This document shows positions 54,997-64,000 of a stretch of DNA of 64,000 nucleotides, one piece after another. Where the stretch lies: the NCBI RefSeq assembly GCF_018614955.1, contig NZ_JAGGNV010000014.1, positions 226,499 through 290,498 of the forward strand, read 5' to 3'. The stretch is from Variovorax paradoxus. Its GTDB lineage: Bacteria > Pseudomonadota > Gammaproteobacteria > Burkholderiales > Burkholderiaceae_C. The notes under the pieces are model-generated. The model saw nothing but the letters and a program-made list of their open reading frames with translations. It had not been told where the DNA came from and did no database searches. Positions within the stretch are counted from its first letter, which is position 1, and each line of letters begins with the position of its first letter. The translations under genes were made by a program, and so were the position numbers.

Positions 54997-57096
54997 ATGA
55001 TGAAGCGCAACGCAATTGAGGTTTTCCGCCGCAGCACCCTTTGGTTTCTGTGGATATGGCTTGCCTTTGCCGGTGCCCAAGCCTTTGCGGCGACCACGGC
55101 AGTTAACACCGCAAGGGCTTCTTCATCAACCTCGTCGGGTCGTACTGACGATGACGTTCGCAGATTCGGGATTGCGGCAATGAGCGACGCCAGCACGAAG
55201 CGAACAGCCTGGCGTTCCCTCGCCCGTCGAGTGCCTGCAGCTCTTGGCGCCGCGCTGCTGTCCATCACGGCGCACGCGGTGCCAGGACAACCGGGCGTTC
55301 CGAGCGCGCCGGTACAGATCTTCTTCGAGGATTTCCAGAATCGTCCCACTGCGAACGTATTGCAGTTGCTGGATGACTACCAGGGAGGCCCGGCCGCACT
55401 CAACTCGCGCTACAACGCGGACGGCTATTGGCTGAACGAAAGCGTCTGCAACGGCATCGTCACTTCGCGCGGCACTCATAACGAACCGCCCTGCAATTCC
55501 GCAGCAAACGGACACCTTCAATTGCTGGCGGGTGGAATGGGCGCCTTCCACGGCCTGAGCGGCACCGCGCTTACGAACGAAACCGTGATGGCTTCGCTTA
55601 CCGCATCGGGCACTGCGCCGAACAATCAGGTTTGGTTTCAAACCTTCGGCCTGATTCCCGTGACGACCTGGCGCTTCCTCAGCATTCGCGTCGATACAGT
55701 CAACCTCCTAAGCCCATCAACCCCGGCTGATCCTTGCTCCCGGCCGGCCATTTTCAACTTTTCTCTACAAGGGGCAGCTGATACGCCACAGGCGCCGTCT
55801 TCAATCAACACATGCGCTGCGCCCTTCACTGACGTCGCCGTCCCCAGCACTAGCAACAGCGTCAGGGGTAAAGTCATCTTGACCACGCCGACCAAGACGC
55901 CGGAAACGGCGGTGCGGCTGCGGATACGGAATGCCGAGACGGCGGGGGCGACCGGCAACGACACTGCCTTCGACAACGTCCGCCTGCTTGACATGAGTCC
56001 GCAGCTGGACAAGGTGTTCACCCCCTCGCCCATCAACGGCGGCGCCTATATCGTCAACGCGCGGGCGCGCATGACCTTCACGATCACCAACACCACCGAT
56101 CTGCTGGCCAAGCCGGACTGGGCGTTCACCGACCAATTGCCCGCTGGCCCGGTGATCGCACCAGCGCCCAATCCCGTCGCCACCACCTGCGCGTCCACCT
56201 CCATAGGGGCCACCCCGGGCAGCAGCACCTTTACCGTCGGCTTAGGCACCTTGAACGCCAGTGTGGCGAGTTGCACGATCGCGGTGGACGTGACTGCCAG
56301 CGCGCGGGGCACTTACACCAATGTGCCCGCGGACATCTCGCCGATCGTGGGTTTGCTTCCGCCCAATCCGGCCTCGGTCACTTTCATCAACGAGCCCATC
56401 CTGCGTCTGCAGAAGACCTTGCCGAATGGCCGCGTCGTCGCTGCCGATCAATTTGCCTTGAGCATCGCCGGCACCGGCGGCCCAGCGACAGTGACGACGG
56501 CGGGCACCGGCAGCACGGCGACCGGCGTGGCGACACTCAATCCGGCGACGATAGGCGCCGCCTACACACTCGCGGAGAGCCTGGTGAGCGGCGGCGGTTC
56601 GGTGCTGGCCGACTACACCAGCAGCTACAGCTGCACCAATGCACTGGCCGGCGGACAGACACTGAGCGGCACCGCGACCAGCTTCAACATGACGCCGGTG
56701 GCCAACGACGACCTCACCTGCACCTTCAGCAACACTGCCGTACCGCGCGCCGATCTGCAGGTCGTCAAGGCCGCCAGTCCGACCGCGGCACGGACCGGGG
56801 ATGTCATCACCTGCACCCTGACCGCCAGCAACGCGGGCCCGTCCGATGCGAACAACGCCGTGTTGCGCGATGTGCCCGGCGCCGGCCTCGACTGCACCGT
56901 GCCGAGTTCCACGGCCACTTGCGCGGCCAGCGGTGGCGCGAGCTGCCCCGGTGCCACCGTGCCAGTGGCCGATCTGACCAGCCCCGCTGGCGTGGCGATC
57001 CCCGCGTTGCCTGCCGGCGGCAGCGTGGAGGGAAGATGCAGTGCACCGTCACGGCAACCGGCCTCCCATGAACCTGGCTTGATCGCGCCCGCCTAG
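54997..57096 (+). pseudogene. Exported DUF11-type surface protein, 3' end probably broken
   Basis: The open frame encodes 699 residues. The first 32 residues (basic start, then WFLWIWLAFAGAQAFA) look like a signal peptide, yet a second signal-like stretch (WRSLARRVPAALGAALLSITAHA) follows about 70 residues in; the true start may be the Met at 55180. The middle is beta-rich and ends in DUF11-type units (LDKVFTPSPINGGAYIVNA, ADLQVVKAASPTAARTGDVI). The final DUF11 unit stops abruptly: from about 57025 the frame reads an unrelated tail ([15 protein letters not shown]), while the expected ending MQCTVTATGLP lies in another frame and meets a stop at once. So the 3' end looks frameshifted or deleted, with no anchor domain left. 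Codon use is less GC-rich than nearby genes. Confidence 0.6.
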
Positions 57097-57191
57097 CAGA
57101 GCGACAGCAAGGCTGCAATGGCCCTTCGCGTTCGCGGGGCCCGCAATTCGGTCCAAGATACCGGCCCTGCTTCGCTCGCTCCGGCCGATCC

Positions 57192-58172
57192 ATGACCCCA
57201 CTCTCCATCCTCGACCTGTCCCCCATCACCGAGGGCAGCACGGCCGCGCAGTCCTTCCGCAATTCGTTGTCCCTGGCGCAGCATGGCGAGAAGCTCGGCT
57301 ACCGGCGCTACTGGCTGGCCGAGCACCACGGCATGCCGGGCATCGCGAGCGCCGCGACGGCCGTGCTGCTGGCCTACATCGGCGCCGGCACCTCGACCAT
57401 CCGCATCGGGGCCGGTGGCGTGATGCTGCCGAACCATTCGCCGCTGGTGATCGCCGAGCAGTTCGGCACGCTCGAGTCGCTTTATCCCGGCCGCATCGAT
57501 CTCGGCCTCGGCCGCGCACCGGGCTCGGACCAGCGCACCGCGCAGGCGCTGCGGCGCGACCTGCAGTCCGATGCCGACCAGTTCCCGCAGGACGTGGTCG
57601 AGCTGATGGACTTCATGTCGAAGGAGCCGAAGCAGCCGGTTCGCGCGGTGCCGGGCATGGGACTCGAAGTGCCGATCTGGATCCTCGGCTCGAGCACCTT
57701 CGGCGCGCAGCTCGCGGCGCACCTCGGGCTGCCCTACGCCTTCGCTTCGCATTTCGCGCCGCAGCAGCTGATGCAGGCGATCCGGATCTACCGCGAGACC
57801 TTCAAGCCCTCGAAGCAGCTGGCCAAGCCTTACGTGATGCTCGGCTTCAACGTGTTCGCGGCCGAGACCGACGAGGAGGCGGTGTTCCGTTCGAGTTCGT
57901 GGCAGCAGGCCTTCGTGAACCTGCGCAGCGGGCGGCCGGGGCGTTTGCCGCCGCCGGTCGAGAACTACCGCCAGCGCGTCGGGCCGGCGGAGAACGCCTT
58001 GCTCGATTCGGTGCTGTCGTGTTCGGCCGTGGGATCGCGCGAGACGGTGCGCGCCGGGATCGAGGCATTCGTCGAACGCACGGGCGCGGATGAGCTGATG
58101 ATCACCTCGCAGGTGTTCGACCATGAGGCCCGGCTGCGGTCCTACGAGATCCTGGCCGAGCTGCGCGAATAG
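57192..58172 (+). CDS. LLM-class (luciferase-like) flavin oxidoreductase
   Basis: The 326-residue protein is a bacterial luciferase-like TIM barrel using FMNH2. Family marks are [46 protein letters not shown] (two pieces) and [14 protein letters not shown], typical of the group named LLM class or YhbW-like. The substrate is unknown. ATG at 57192 begins the conserved [11 protein letters not shown]. It converges on the acyltransferase gene with eight bases between stops. Confidence 0.9.
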   Translation: MTPLSILDLSPITEGSTAAQSFRNSLSLAQHGEKLGYRRYWLAEHHGMPGIASAATAVLLAYIGAGTSTIRIGAGGVMLPNHSPLVIAEQFGTLESLYPGRIDLGLGRAPGSDQRTAQALRRDLQSDADQFPQDVVELMDFMSKEPKQPVRAVPGMGLEVPIWILGSSTFGAQLAAHLGLPYAFASHFAPQQLMQAIRIYRETFKPSKQLAKPYVMLGFNVFAAETDEEAVFRSSSWQQAFVNLRSGRPGRLPPPVENYRQRVGPAENALLDSVLSCSAVGSRETVRAGIEAFVERTGADELMITSQVFDHEARLRSYEILAELRE

Positions 58173-58180
58173 GCAAGTCC

Positions 58181-59767
58181 TCAGTTCAACGCGGCAGCAC
58201 GCTTCGGGGCAGCTGCCTTGCGCGGCGCCCGCGTCCCGGCAGTGCTCACCGCCTTCGCAACGACTTTCTTCTTGGGTGCTGCCCGCTTCTTGGCTGCCGG
58301 TGCCGCCACCGGCGCAGCGGCAGCAACAGCAGCGACAACAGGCGCAGCCGCCGCCTGCCCCACGATCAGCCCGAACAGCTTCTTGTGCTCCGCGACCACA
58401 TAGTCGCCCAGATCGGCGATGTCCGGCACCGCGCGCCGGCAGGCCGTGAGCCCGAACTCGAGCGAGCCGTTGTAGCTCTGCACCGTCATGTTGAGCGCCA
58501 GCCCGTGGCCCGGGATCGACACCGGGAAGTAGGTCGCCAGCTTGGCGCCCGCGAAGTAGAGCGGGAACGACGGGCCGGGCACGTTGGAGATCGCCACGTT
58601 GGCCATCGGCGGCAGCTTGTCGGCGAGGCCCGAGCGGCCGTAGAGCGAGGCCAGGCCCGACATCAGCGATGGCACGCCCAGCGACGGGAAGTCGGTTGGG
58701 ATTGCAGCCTTCACGTTGCCGGTGAGCTTCTTGCCCTCGCTCGACGATTCGTGGATGGCCGCGAGCCGTTCCAGCGGATCTGAAATATCGGTGGCCAGGC
58801 TGACCAGCATCACCGACACCTGGTTGTTGAGGTCGGTGTTGCCCTCGCTGCGCAGCGATACCGGCACGCCGGCGACGAGCGGCTTGGTGGGCTTGCAGCC
58901 GTAGTCGGCCAGGTAACGCTTGAGCGCGCCGGCGCAGATCGCCAGCACGATGTCGTTCAGGCTGGTGCCTGTGGCCTTCGCCATCTGCTTGACCTCGGCC
59001 AGCGGCACCGAGCGCCCGGCGAAGGAACGCTGGTTGGTGATCGAGACGTTGAGCGGCGTCTTGGGCGCGGTCTTCAAGCCCTTGGGCAGTTCGAAGCTGC
59101 GCTTACCCGTGGTCTCCGACACCGGCAGCAGCACGCTCGTGATCGCCTTGGCCGTGGCCGGGATCGACTGGATCAGCTTCACGTACTGCTGCACGGTGTT
59201 GCTGAGCGCGGCACTCGCGAGCTCGGCCATGCCCAGCTGCGAGGAGTCGGCACGCCGGTTGGCGCGCGGCGCCTTCACCGGCGCCGCCATCGGCGAGATG
59301 TCGAACAGCGCCTTGGCCACCGCGACGCCGGCCTGGCCGTCGATGGCCGCATGGTGCATCTTGCTGTAGAGCGCGACCTGGCCGGTCTGCAGGCCTTCGA
59401 TGATGTGGATCTCCCACAGCGGCCGGCTGCGGTCCAGCAGCGAGGAGTGGAGCCGGCCGACCAGGCGCTCCAGCTGGGCCATGGTGCCGGGCCGCGGCAT
59501 GATCACGTGGTGGATGTGGTGGTCGAGATCGAGATCGTCGTCGTCCACCCACACCGGGTTGGCCAGGTCGAAGGGCATCATCGCGAGCTTGCGCACGAAC
59601 ACCGAGGCCAGGTGCAACCGGCCGCTCAGGTACTTCTTGGCGTCTTCGGCGAAATCGCCCTCGTAGCCGGGCGGCAGGTCGATGAGCTGCAGGCTGCCCA
59701 CGTGCATCGGCGATTCGGGGGTTTCGAGGTGCAGGAACGATGCGTCCATGCCGCTGAGGTGAATCAT
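58181..59767 (-). CDS. Wax ester synthase/DGAT-type acyltransferase with basic tail
   Basis: The 528-residue protein is a WS/DGAT enzyme joining acyl-CoA to long-chain alcohols or diacylglycerol to make storage lipid. It has the catalytic motif MHHAAIDGQAG (HHxxxDG, near residue 135), the opening MIHLSGMDASFLHLETP and the late ISNVPGPSFPLYFAGAKL. After the enzyme fold comes a tail of about 57 residues made almost wholly of Ala, Lys, Pro and Val (AAKKRAAPKKKVVAKA), like histone H1 or AlgP tails. AAGGAGCACGTC precedes ATG at 59767. It lies 14 bases after a Bug gene on the same strand. Confidence 0.92.
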   Translation of the reverse strand: MIHLSGMDASFLHLETPESPMHVGSLQLIDLPPGYEGDFAEDAKKYLSGRLHLASVFVRKLAMMPFDLANPVWVDDDDLDLDHHIHHVIMPRPGTMAQLERLVGRLHSSLLDRSRPLWEIHIIEGLQTGQVALYSKMHHAAIDGQAGVAVAKALFDISPMAAPVKAPRANRRADSSQLGMAELASAALSNTVQQYVKLIQSIPATAKAITSVLLPVSETTGKRSFELPKGLKTAPKTPLNVSITNQRSFAGRSVPLAEVKQMAKATGTSLNDIVLAICAGALKRYLADYGCKPTKPLVAGVPVSLRSEGNTDLNNQVSVMLVSLATDISDPLERLAAIHESSSEGKKLTGNVKAAIPTDFPSLGVPSLMSGLASLYGRSGLADKLPPMANVAISNVPGPSFPLYFAGAKLATYFPVSIPGHGLALNMTVQSYNGSLEFGLTACRRAVPDIADLGDYVVAEHKKLFGLIVGQAAAAPVVAAVAAAAPVAAPAAKKRAAPKKKVVAKAVSTAGTRAPRKAAAPKRAAALN

Positions 59768-59781
59768 GACGTGCTCCTTGA

Positions 59782-60795
59782 TCAATCCGGCTTGATGCCG
59801 GCCTTGGCGACGATCTCTTTCCAAGTCTTCTGCTGGGCCGCGATGAAGGCAGTGAACTGCTCGGGCGTATCGCCCACGCCCAGGGCCGAATCGTGCGCGA
59901 AGCGTTCGGTCACCGGCCCGGTCTTCAGGGCCTTCAGGCTTTCTTCCTGCAGCCGCTTCACGATCGGCGCCGGCGTCGAGGCCGGTGCGAGCAGGCCATA
60001 CCACTGCGAGGTCTCGAAGCCCTTGTAGCCGCTCTCCGCGATGGTCGGCACATCGGGCAGGGCGGCGATGCGCTGCGCCGAGCCCACGGCCAGCGCGCGC
60101 AGCTTGCCCGACTTGATGAAGGCCGAGACGCTGGGCATGCCGTTCATCGCCACCTGCGTGCGGCCGGCCAGGAGGTCGGTCATCTGCGGGCCGCTGCCGC
60201 GGTAGGGGATGTGCGTCATGAAGAAGCCGGCGGTGAGCTTCAGGTACTCCATGCTCAGGTGGCCGGCGCTGCCGTTGCCGGCCGACGAGTAGTTGAGCTT
60301 GGCCGGGTTGGCCTTGGCATAGGCGATGAATTCCTTGAAGGTCTTCACCGGCACGTCCGGATGCACCACCAGCACGTTCGGCACCTTGGCCAGCAAGGTC
60401 ACGGGCACGAAATCCCGGTTCACGTCATAGGGCTGATTCGGCAGCATGTACGGGTTGACGGCCAGCGTGCCCACATGGCCGAGGATCAGGCTGTAGCCGT
60501 CCCCTGGCGCCTTGGCGATCTCCTGCATGGCGATGGTGCCGGCACCGCCGGGCTTGTTCTCGACGTAGACGCTCTGGCCCAGCTGCTTGGTGAGCTCGGC
60601 CGCGACAGACCGCGCCACCACTTCGCTCGAGCCGCCGGGCGCGAAGGGCACCACGAGCCGGATGCTCTTCTGCGGCCAGGCGCCCTGGGCCTGCGCGGTG
60701 TGGGCGCCACCGGCGGCGAACAGCGCGAGCGATTGGCAAACCAGCCGGCGCGAGACCGGGGCCGGCCGTGCGGGGCCGAGGGGAAGGCTGTGCAT
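59782..60795 (-). CDS. Bug-type solute-binding protein upstream of WS/DGAT
   Basis: The 337-residue protein has a signal peptide with an extended start (RRLVCQSLALFAAGGAHTAQAQ) and Bug motifs VPFAPGGSSEVVARSVAAEL, VENKPGGAGTIAMQEIAK, SSAGNGSAGHLSMEYLK and HIPYRGSGPQMTDLLAG. It binds an unknown carboxylate. Its place directly before the acyltransferase gene hints at co-transcription but the functional link is unclear. The start ATG at 60795 has no strong ribosome site; the long frame upstream is a shadow of mnmA. Confidence 0.9.
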   Translation of the reverse strand: MHSLPLGPARPAPVSRRLVCQSLALFAAGGAHTAQAQGAWPQKSIRLVVPFAPGGSSEVVARSVAAELTKQLGQSVYVENKPGGAGTIAMQEIAKAPGDGYSLILGHVGTLAVNPYMLPNQPYDVNRDFVPVTLLAKVPNVLVVHPDVPVKTFKEFIAYAKANPAKLNYSSAGNGSAGHLSMEYLKLTAGFFMTHIPYRGSGPQMTDLLAGRTQVAMNGMPSVSAFIKSGKLRALAVGSAQRIAALPDVPTIAESGYKGFETSQWYGLLAPASTPAPIVKRLQEESLKALKTGPVTERFAHDSALGVGDTPEQFTAFIAAQQKTWKEIVAKAGIKPD

Positions 60796-60915
60796 GCGTG
60801 ACTCCAGTTGAGGGCAGCCCATTGTGGGAGCCTGCCGCCTCCCTGCGGGCATGGGCCGCTCGGTGATTTCCCGGATGCGGCACCGGCTTGCCGAGGCTGG
60901 GACAATCGCCCGGCT

Positions 60916-62025
60916 ATGGAAAAACAGCGCATCGTGGTGGGCCTGAGCGGCGGAGTGGACTCCGCGGTCACGGCGCACCTGCTCAAGCAGCAGGGCCATG
61001 AGGTGGTCGGCATCTTCATGAAGAACTGGGAAGACGATGACGACAGCGAGTACTGCTCGTCGAACATCGACTTCGTCGACGCCGCCAGCGTGGCCGACGT
61101 GCTGGGCATCGAGATCGAGCACGTCAACTTCGCGGCCGACTACAAGGACCGCGTGTTCGCCGAGTTCCTGCGCGAGTACCAGGCCGGCCGCACGCCCAAC
61201 CCGGACGTGCTGTGCAACGCCGAGATCAAGTTCAAGGCCTTTCTCGATCACGCGATGCGGCTCGGTGCCGAGAAGATTGCCACCGGGCACTACGCGCGCG
61301 TGCGCCGCAACGCGGCGAGCGGGCGCTACGAGCTGCTCAAGGGACTCGATCCGGCCAAGGACCAGAGCTATTTCCTGCATCGGCTGAACCAGCAGCAGCT
61401 GTCGAAGACGCTGTTCCCCGTCGGCGAGCTGAAGAAGACCGAGGTGCGCCGCATCGCCGACGAGATCGGCCTGCCGAACGCGAAGAAGAAGGACTCGACC
61501 GGCATCTGCTTCATCGGCGAGCGGCCTTTCCGCGAGTTCCTCAACCGCTACATCTCCAAGGAGCCGGGTCCGATCCGCGACGAGCGCGGCCGCCAGATCG
61601 GCGAGCACCAGGGCCTGAGCTTCTACACGCTGGGCCAGCGCCAGGGCCTGGGCATCGGCGGCATCAAGCCCAAGGGAGCGCAGCGCGGGGCCGGCGATCA
61701 CTCGCCGTGGTTCGTGGCGCGCAAGGACGTCGCGAACAACACGCTGTGGGTGGTGCAGGGCCACGACCATCCGTGGCTGCTGTCGCCCGTGCTCGAAGCC
61801 GACGATGCGAGCTGGGTCGCGGGCAGCGCGCCGCCCTCAGGCGCCTATGCCGCCAAGTCGCGCTACCGCCAGGCCGATGCGGGTTGCGAGCTGGGCGAAG
61901 GCGCCGACGGCGCTTTCCGGCTCGCCTTTGCCGAGCCGCAGTGGGCGGTGACGCCGGGGCAGTCGGCGGTGCTCTACGACGGGGACGTGTGCCTGGGCGG
62001 CGGGGTGATCGCGCGGGCCGCCTAG
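60916..62025 (+). CDS. mnmA: tRNA 2-thiouridylase
   Basis: MnmA puts sulfur on U34 of tRNA for Lys, Glu and Gln. The 369-residue protein has the PP-loop [15 protein letters not shown], the catalytic Cys in [12 protein letters not shown] (about residue 100) and the second Cys in [13 protein letters not shown] (about 198), plus [14 protein letters not shown]. No Shine-Dalgarno sequence precedes ATG at 60916; GACAAT lies nine bases before. It overlaps the convergent nudJ by four bases; mnmA and nudJ are also neighbours in E. coli. Confidence 0.96.
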   Translation: MEKQRIVVGLSGGVDSAVTAHLLKQQGHEVVGIFMKNWEDDDDSEYCSSNIDFVDAASVADVLGIEIEHVNFAADYKDRVFAEFLREYQAGRTPNPDVLCNAEIKFKAFLDHAMRLGAEKIATGHYARVRRNAASGRYELLKGLDPAKDQSYFLHRLNQQQLSKTLFPVGELKKTEVRRIADEIGLPNAKKKDSTGICFIGERPFREFLNRYISKEPGPIRDERGRQIGEHQGLSFYTLGQRQGLGIGGIKPKGAQRGAGDHSPWFVARKDVANNTLWVVQGHDHPWLLSPVLEADDASWVAGSAPPSGAYAAKSRYRQADAGCELGEGADGAFRLAFAEPQWAVTPGQSAVLYDGDVCLGGGVIARAA

Positions 62026-62510
62026 ATTTGCGACGGTGCGCCGACCGACACGTGGGTGTGGATCAGGTTCAGCGAATAGCGTTGCCCTGCCAGGTAGTCC
62101 TCCACGCATTGCAGCAGCAGCGGGCTGCGATGGCGCGCCACGCTCGAGCGGATCTCGTCGGCCGTCATCCACAGGGTGCGCACGATGCCTTCGTCCAGCG
62201 GCCGGCCCGGCTCGAAGGCACCGAGCGTGCCGGCGAAGGCGAAGCGCATGTAGGTCACGTCTTCCTCGTCGCCGAGGAAGCGCGCCATGTAGATGCCGAC
62301 GAGGGCGGTCGGCGTGAAGTGGTGGGCCGTTTCTTCCAGCGTCTCGCGCGCGCAGCCCTCGGCCGGCGACTCGCCCGGGTCGAGATGGCCGGCCGGCGTG
62401 TTGAGCCTGAGGCCGGCCTTCGTATGCTCTTCGACCAGCAGGAAGCGTCCGTCCTGCTCGATCACCGCGGCGACGGTGACGTTGGGTTTCCAGCGAGCGA
62501 CCGAGGCCAT
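62022..62510 (-). CDS. nudJ: NudJ-type Nudix hydrolase
   Basis: The 162-residue protein has a complete Nudix box, [20 protein letters not shown], and begins [20 protein letters not shown], close to E. coli NudJ, a phosphatase for nucleoside di- and triphosphates and thiamine pyrimidine pyrophosphate. Its place next to mnmA supports the call. ATG at 62510 is chosen because the conserved part starts there; the open frame continues upstream into a repeat-like sequence that probably is not translated. Confidence 0.88.
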   Translation of the reverse strand: MASVARWKPNVTVAAVIEQDGRFLLVEEHTKAGLRLNTPAGHLDPGESPAEGCARETLEETAHHFTPTALVGIYMARFLGDEEDVTYMRFAFAGTLGAFEPGRPLDEGIVRTLWMTADEIRSSVARHRSPLLLQCVEDYLAGQRYSLNLIHTHVSVGAPSQI

Positions 62511-62514
62511 CAGG

Positions 62515-62625
62515 CCGGCGCCGGGCCGCCAGCGCGGCGAAGTCCGCGCTTCGCGCAGACGGGCGGCCTGCGGCCCCCTCGGGGGGCAGAGAGGACACGA
62601 AGTGCCGAGCGTGGGGGCCACATGA
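62515..62625. repeat. Probable dispersed intergenic repeat of Comamonadaceae
   Basis: This stretch between nudJ and the DUF4019 gene is GC-rich, contains the inverted runs CTGCGGCCCCCTCGGGGGGC, and reads open in several frames. It resembles a mosaic element I recall in many intergenic gaps of related genomes. Only one copy is in this window, so the call cannot be proven here. Confidence 0.4.
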
Positions 62626-63063
62626 CTATCGCAGCACGTAGCCCGAGAAGCGCCAGACGCGGTCGCTGCCCAGCTGAAAAGTCACCAGCTCGCGCACGGT
62701 GGCCGAGCTGTTGTTGGCGAAGCGCGTCTCGTACTCGATGTTCACATATTGGCCGGCCAGCTCGGGATCGCCGTCGCCGACCACCTGCCGGTTGATCGCA
62801 ACCCAGGTGCGTTGCTGCGCGGCACCGAGCGGCGTGCGGGCCTTGGCGACCTGGCTCATGAAGTCGCTGCGGCTGACGCGCTTGCGGGCGGCCGGCGTGG
62901 CGCCGTCCCACAGCTCGCCGATCTTGTTCTGGTCGATCATCTGGACCGCCTGCAGGCCGCCGCGCACCAGCTCCCCAGGGTCCACCTCCTGCGCGGCCGC
63001 GAGCTGCAGCCAGCCGCCGAGCAGCAGGGCCGCGGACAGAAGTCGGGTGATTCGGCTCATCAT
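62626..63063 (-). CDS. DUF4019 exported protein
   Basis: The 145-residue protein has a signal peptide (SRITRLLSAALLLGGWLQLAAAQ) and a single compact domain with the segments IGELWDGATPAARKRVSR and YVNIEYETRFANNSSATVRE, which fit DUF4019. The family is periplasmic and of unknown role, possibly ligand or stress linked. AAGGAGCACC lies ten bases before ATG at 63063. It is 31 bases after the response regulator gene on the same strand, so the two may share a transcript. Confidence 0.8.
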   Translation of the reverse strand: MMSRITRLLSAALLLGGWLQLAAAQEVDPGELVRGGLQAVQMIDQNKIGELWDGATPAARKRVSRSDFMSQVAKARTPLGAAQQRTWVAINRQVVGDGDPELAGQYVNIEYETRFANNSSATVRELVTFQLGSDRVWRFSGYVLR

Positions 63064-63094
63064 CGCGATGGTGCTCCTTCGATCGGGAACCGGC

Positions 63095-63823
63095 TCATTC
63101 GGACACGCCCGCCATGGGGTAGGGCGACTCGACCCCATTCTGGTCGATGAACTCGAGCCGATAGCCGAGGCCGTAGACGGCCGACAACACGAGACCGTTG
63201 GCAGGGCGCAGGTCCAGCTTGGAGCGCAGCCGCGGCATGTGCGTGTCGAGCGAGCGCGAAGTGACCTCTGCATCCGCACCCCACACGGCTTCGAGCAGGT
63301 GCTCGCGCGACAGCAGGCGGCCGATGTTGCGGAACAGGAAGAGCGCCAGCGTGTATTCGCGGTGCTTGAGCCTGGTCGTCTGGCCGTGGATCTGAAGTGT
63401 GCGCGTGAGAGGGAAGAAGCGGTAGGGGCCGCAGACGAGCTCCGTTTCGAACAGCGCGGGATAGGTGCGGCGCAGAAGCGCTTTCACCCGCGCCAGGAGT
63501 TCGGCAACGCGGATCGGCTTGGCCATGAAGTCGTCGGCGCCGAGCGTCAGCGCCTCGACCATGTCCTCTTCCTTGCGCCGCCTGGCCACGAAGAGGATGG
63601 GGAGGCGGCTGCCGAGCTTTTCGCGAATCCATCTGACGACGTCGGAGCCTTCGACGTCGGGAAGCCGCCAGTCGAGGATCAGCATGTCGAAGCTCTGCTG
63701 GTAGAGGGCACGCTGCAGGGAGCGGCCGTCTTCGAATCCATGACATTCATGTCCGATCACCGCCATCGCATGCCGAATGAGTTCGAGCTGGCGCGGCTCG
63801 TCGTCGAGCGCTGCAATTCGCAT
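63095..63823 (-). CDS. OmpR-family response regulator
   Basis: The 242-residue protein has a receiver domain (residues about 1-120; phosphoacceptor Asp in LILDWRLPDVEG, Lys in MAKPIRV) and a C-terminal winged helix (about 135-235, with SREHLLEAVWGADAEVTSRSLDTH). The conserved Ser/Thr switch residue after the fourth strand appears to be Ala (LFVARRRKEED), so phospho-switching may be altered. No histidine kinase gene adjoins it. The only gene that may be co-transcribed is the DUF4019 gene. Confidence 0.9.
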   Translation of the reverse strand: MRIAALDDEPRQLELIRHAMAVIGHECHGFEDGRSLQRALYQQSFDMLILDWRLPDVEGSDVVRWIREKLGSRLPILFVARRRKEEDMVEALTLGADDFMAKPIRVAELLARVKALLRRTYPALFETELVCGPYRFFPLTRTLQIHGQTTRLKHREYTLALFLFRNIGRLLSREHLLEAVWGADAEVTSRSLDTHMPRLRSKLDLRPANGLVLSAVYGLGYRLEFIDQNGVESPYPMAGVSE

Positions 63824-63979
63824 CTTTCTTCCCGCTGATTTCTTTCCGCAAAGCCGGCGATCTGTGCGCCGGTCATTCGCGAGGCGCTACTGTACAGAGG
63901 GATGCGGTCCTCGGCCAGTTCTTTGTCATCTTCATGTAAGCTCGGCCCGAATTCCAACGCTGCCCCGAGGAGATCCCCC

Positions 63980-64000
63980 ATGCTGATAGGCGTGCCGGCC
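63980..64000 (+). CDS. Start of a transhydrogenase-alpha or alanine dehydrogenase gene
   Basis: ATG at 63980 follows the strong ribosome site GAGGAGATCCCCC. Only seven codons are inside the window, MLIGVPA. This opening fits the N-terminus of NAD(P) transhydrogenase subunit alpha (PntA) and the related alanine dehydrogenase; the Ala at position 7 favours PntA, since Ald usually has Lys there. More sequence is needed to decide. Confidence 0.45.

Overview
The window reads as ordinary chromosome of a high-GC betaproteobacterium of the order Burkholderiales, most like the Comamonadaceae and probably close to Variovorax. The reasons are the very high GC at third codon positions, four Bug-type (tripartite tricarboxylate) solute-binding proteins without membrane partners, linked homogentisate and gentisate pathway genes, the tsaB-rimI-UDG-like gene order, and the divergent uvrA/ssb pair. 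This is inference from gene content; no 16S gene is present. I found no tRNA, rRNA, CRISPR array, insertion sequence or prophage.

Layout. 1-4.2 kb (minus strand): a tight operon of a class III adenylate cyclase with a TPR tail, a vanadium-haloperoxidase/PAP2-type protein with a (Thr-Gly-Met)7 N-terminal repeat, and a subtilisin-like protease cut by the window edge. 4.3-15.4 kb: housekeeping genes, namely a META-domain lipoprotein, cnoX-type thioredoxin, purE-purK-tsaC/sua5, a lipase-like lipoprotein, dacB, a DMT transporter, tsaB-rimI-UDG-like, and pyrF. 15.6-18.9 kb: a DUF1800/DUF1501 exported pair with a good terminator. 19-20.3 kb: two GFA-type zinc proteins and a small membrane protein.

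20.3-27.7 kb is a homogentisate catabolic cluster: an IclR regulator diverging from a metallo-beta-lactamase-fold protein with an altered metal site, an FAD monooxygenase, a DUF2783 protein, a Bug protein, hmgA and fahA. 27.8-36 kb is a signalling block: a single-domain receiver and a ChpT-like phosphotransferase candidate on the plus strand face two large hybrid histidine kinases on the minus strand, one carrying tandem HAMP units of exactly 276 bp. 36-44.1 kb holds a thioesterase, a LysR regulator and a divergent gentisate cluster (gentisate dioxygenase, fumarylpyruvate hydrolase, 3-hydroxybenzoate 6-hydroxylase-like enzyme, two Bug proteins, an FAD oxidoreductase). Together the two aromatic clusters would take hydroxyphenylacetate/tyrosine-type and 3-hydroxybenzoate-type compounds to fumarate plus acetoacetate or pyruvate, but neither contains the cis-trans isomerase its pathway normally needs.

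44-54.4 kb: tesB, a GlxA-type AraC regulator, a TPR protein, an EamA transporter, an orphan ATP-synthase c-subunit gene, small unknown genes, a Crp/Fnr regulator, uvrA and ssb. 54.4-57.1 kb is a lower-GC, repeat-containing stretch with a DUF11-type exported protein whose 3' end looks broken. 57.2-64 kb: an LLM flavin oxidoreductase, a wax-ester-synthase-like acyltransferase with a histone-like tail, a Bug protein, mnmA, nudJ, a DUF4019 protein, an OmpR-type regulator and the first seven codons of a probable pntA or ald gene.

The points most worth following up are the ChpT-like/receiver pair beside the two hybrid kinases, the cyclase-haloperoxidase-subtilase operon, the candidate 4-hydroxyphenylacetate 1-hydroxylase, and the orphan atpE.
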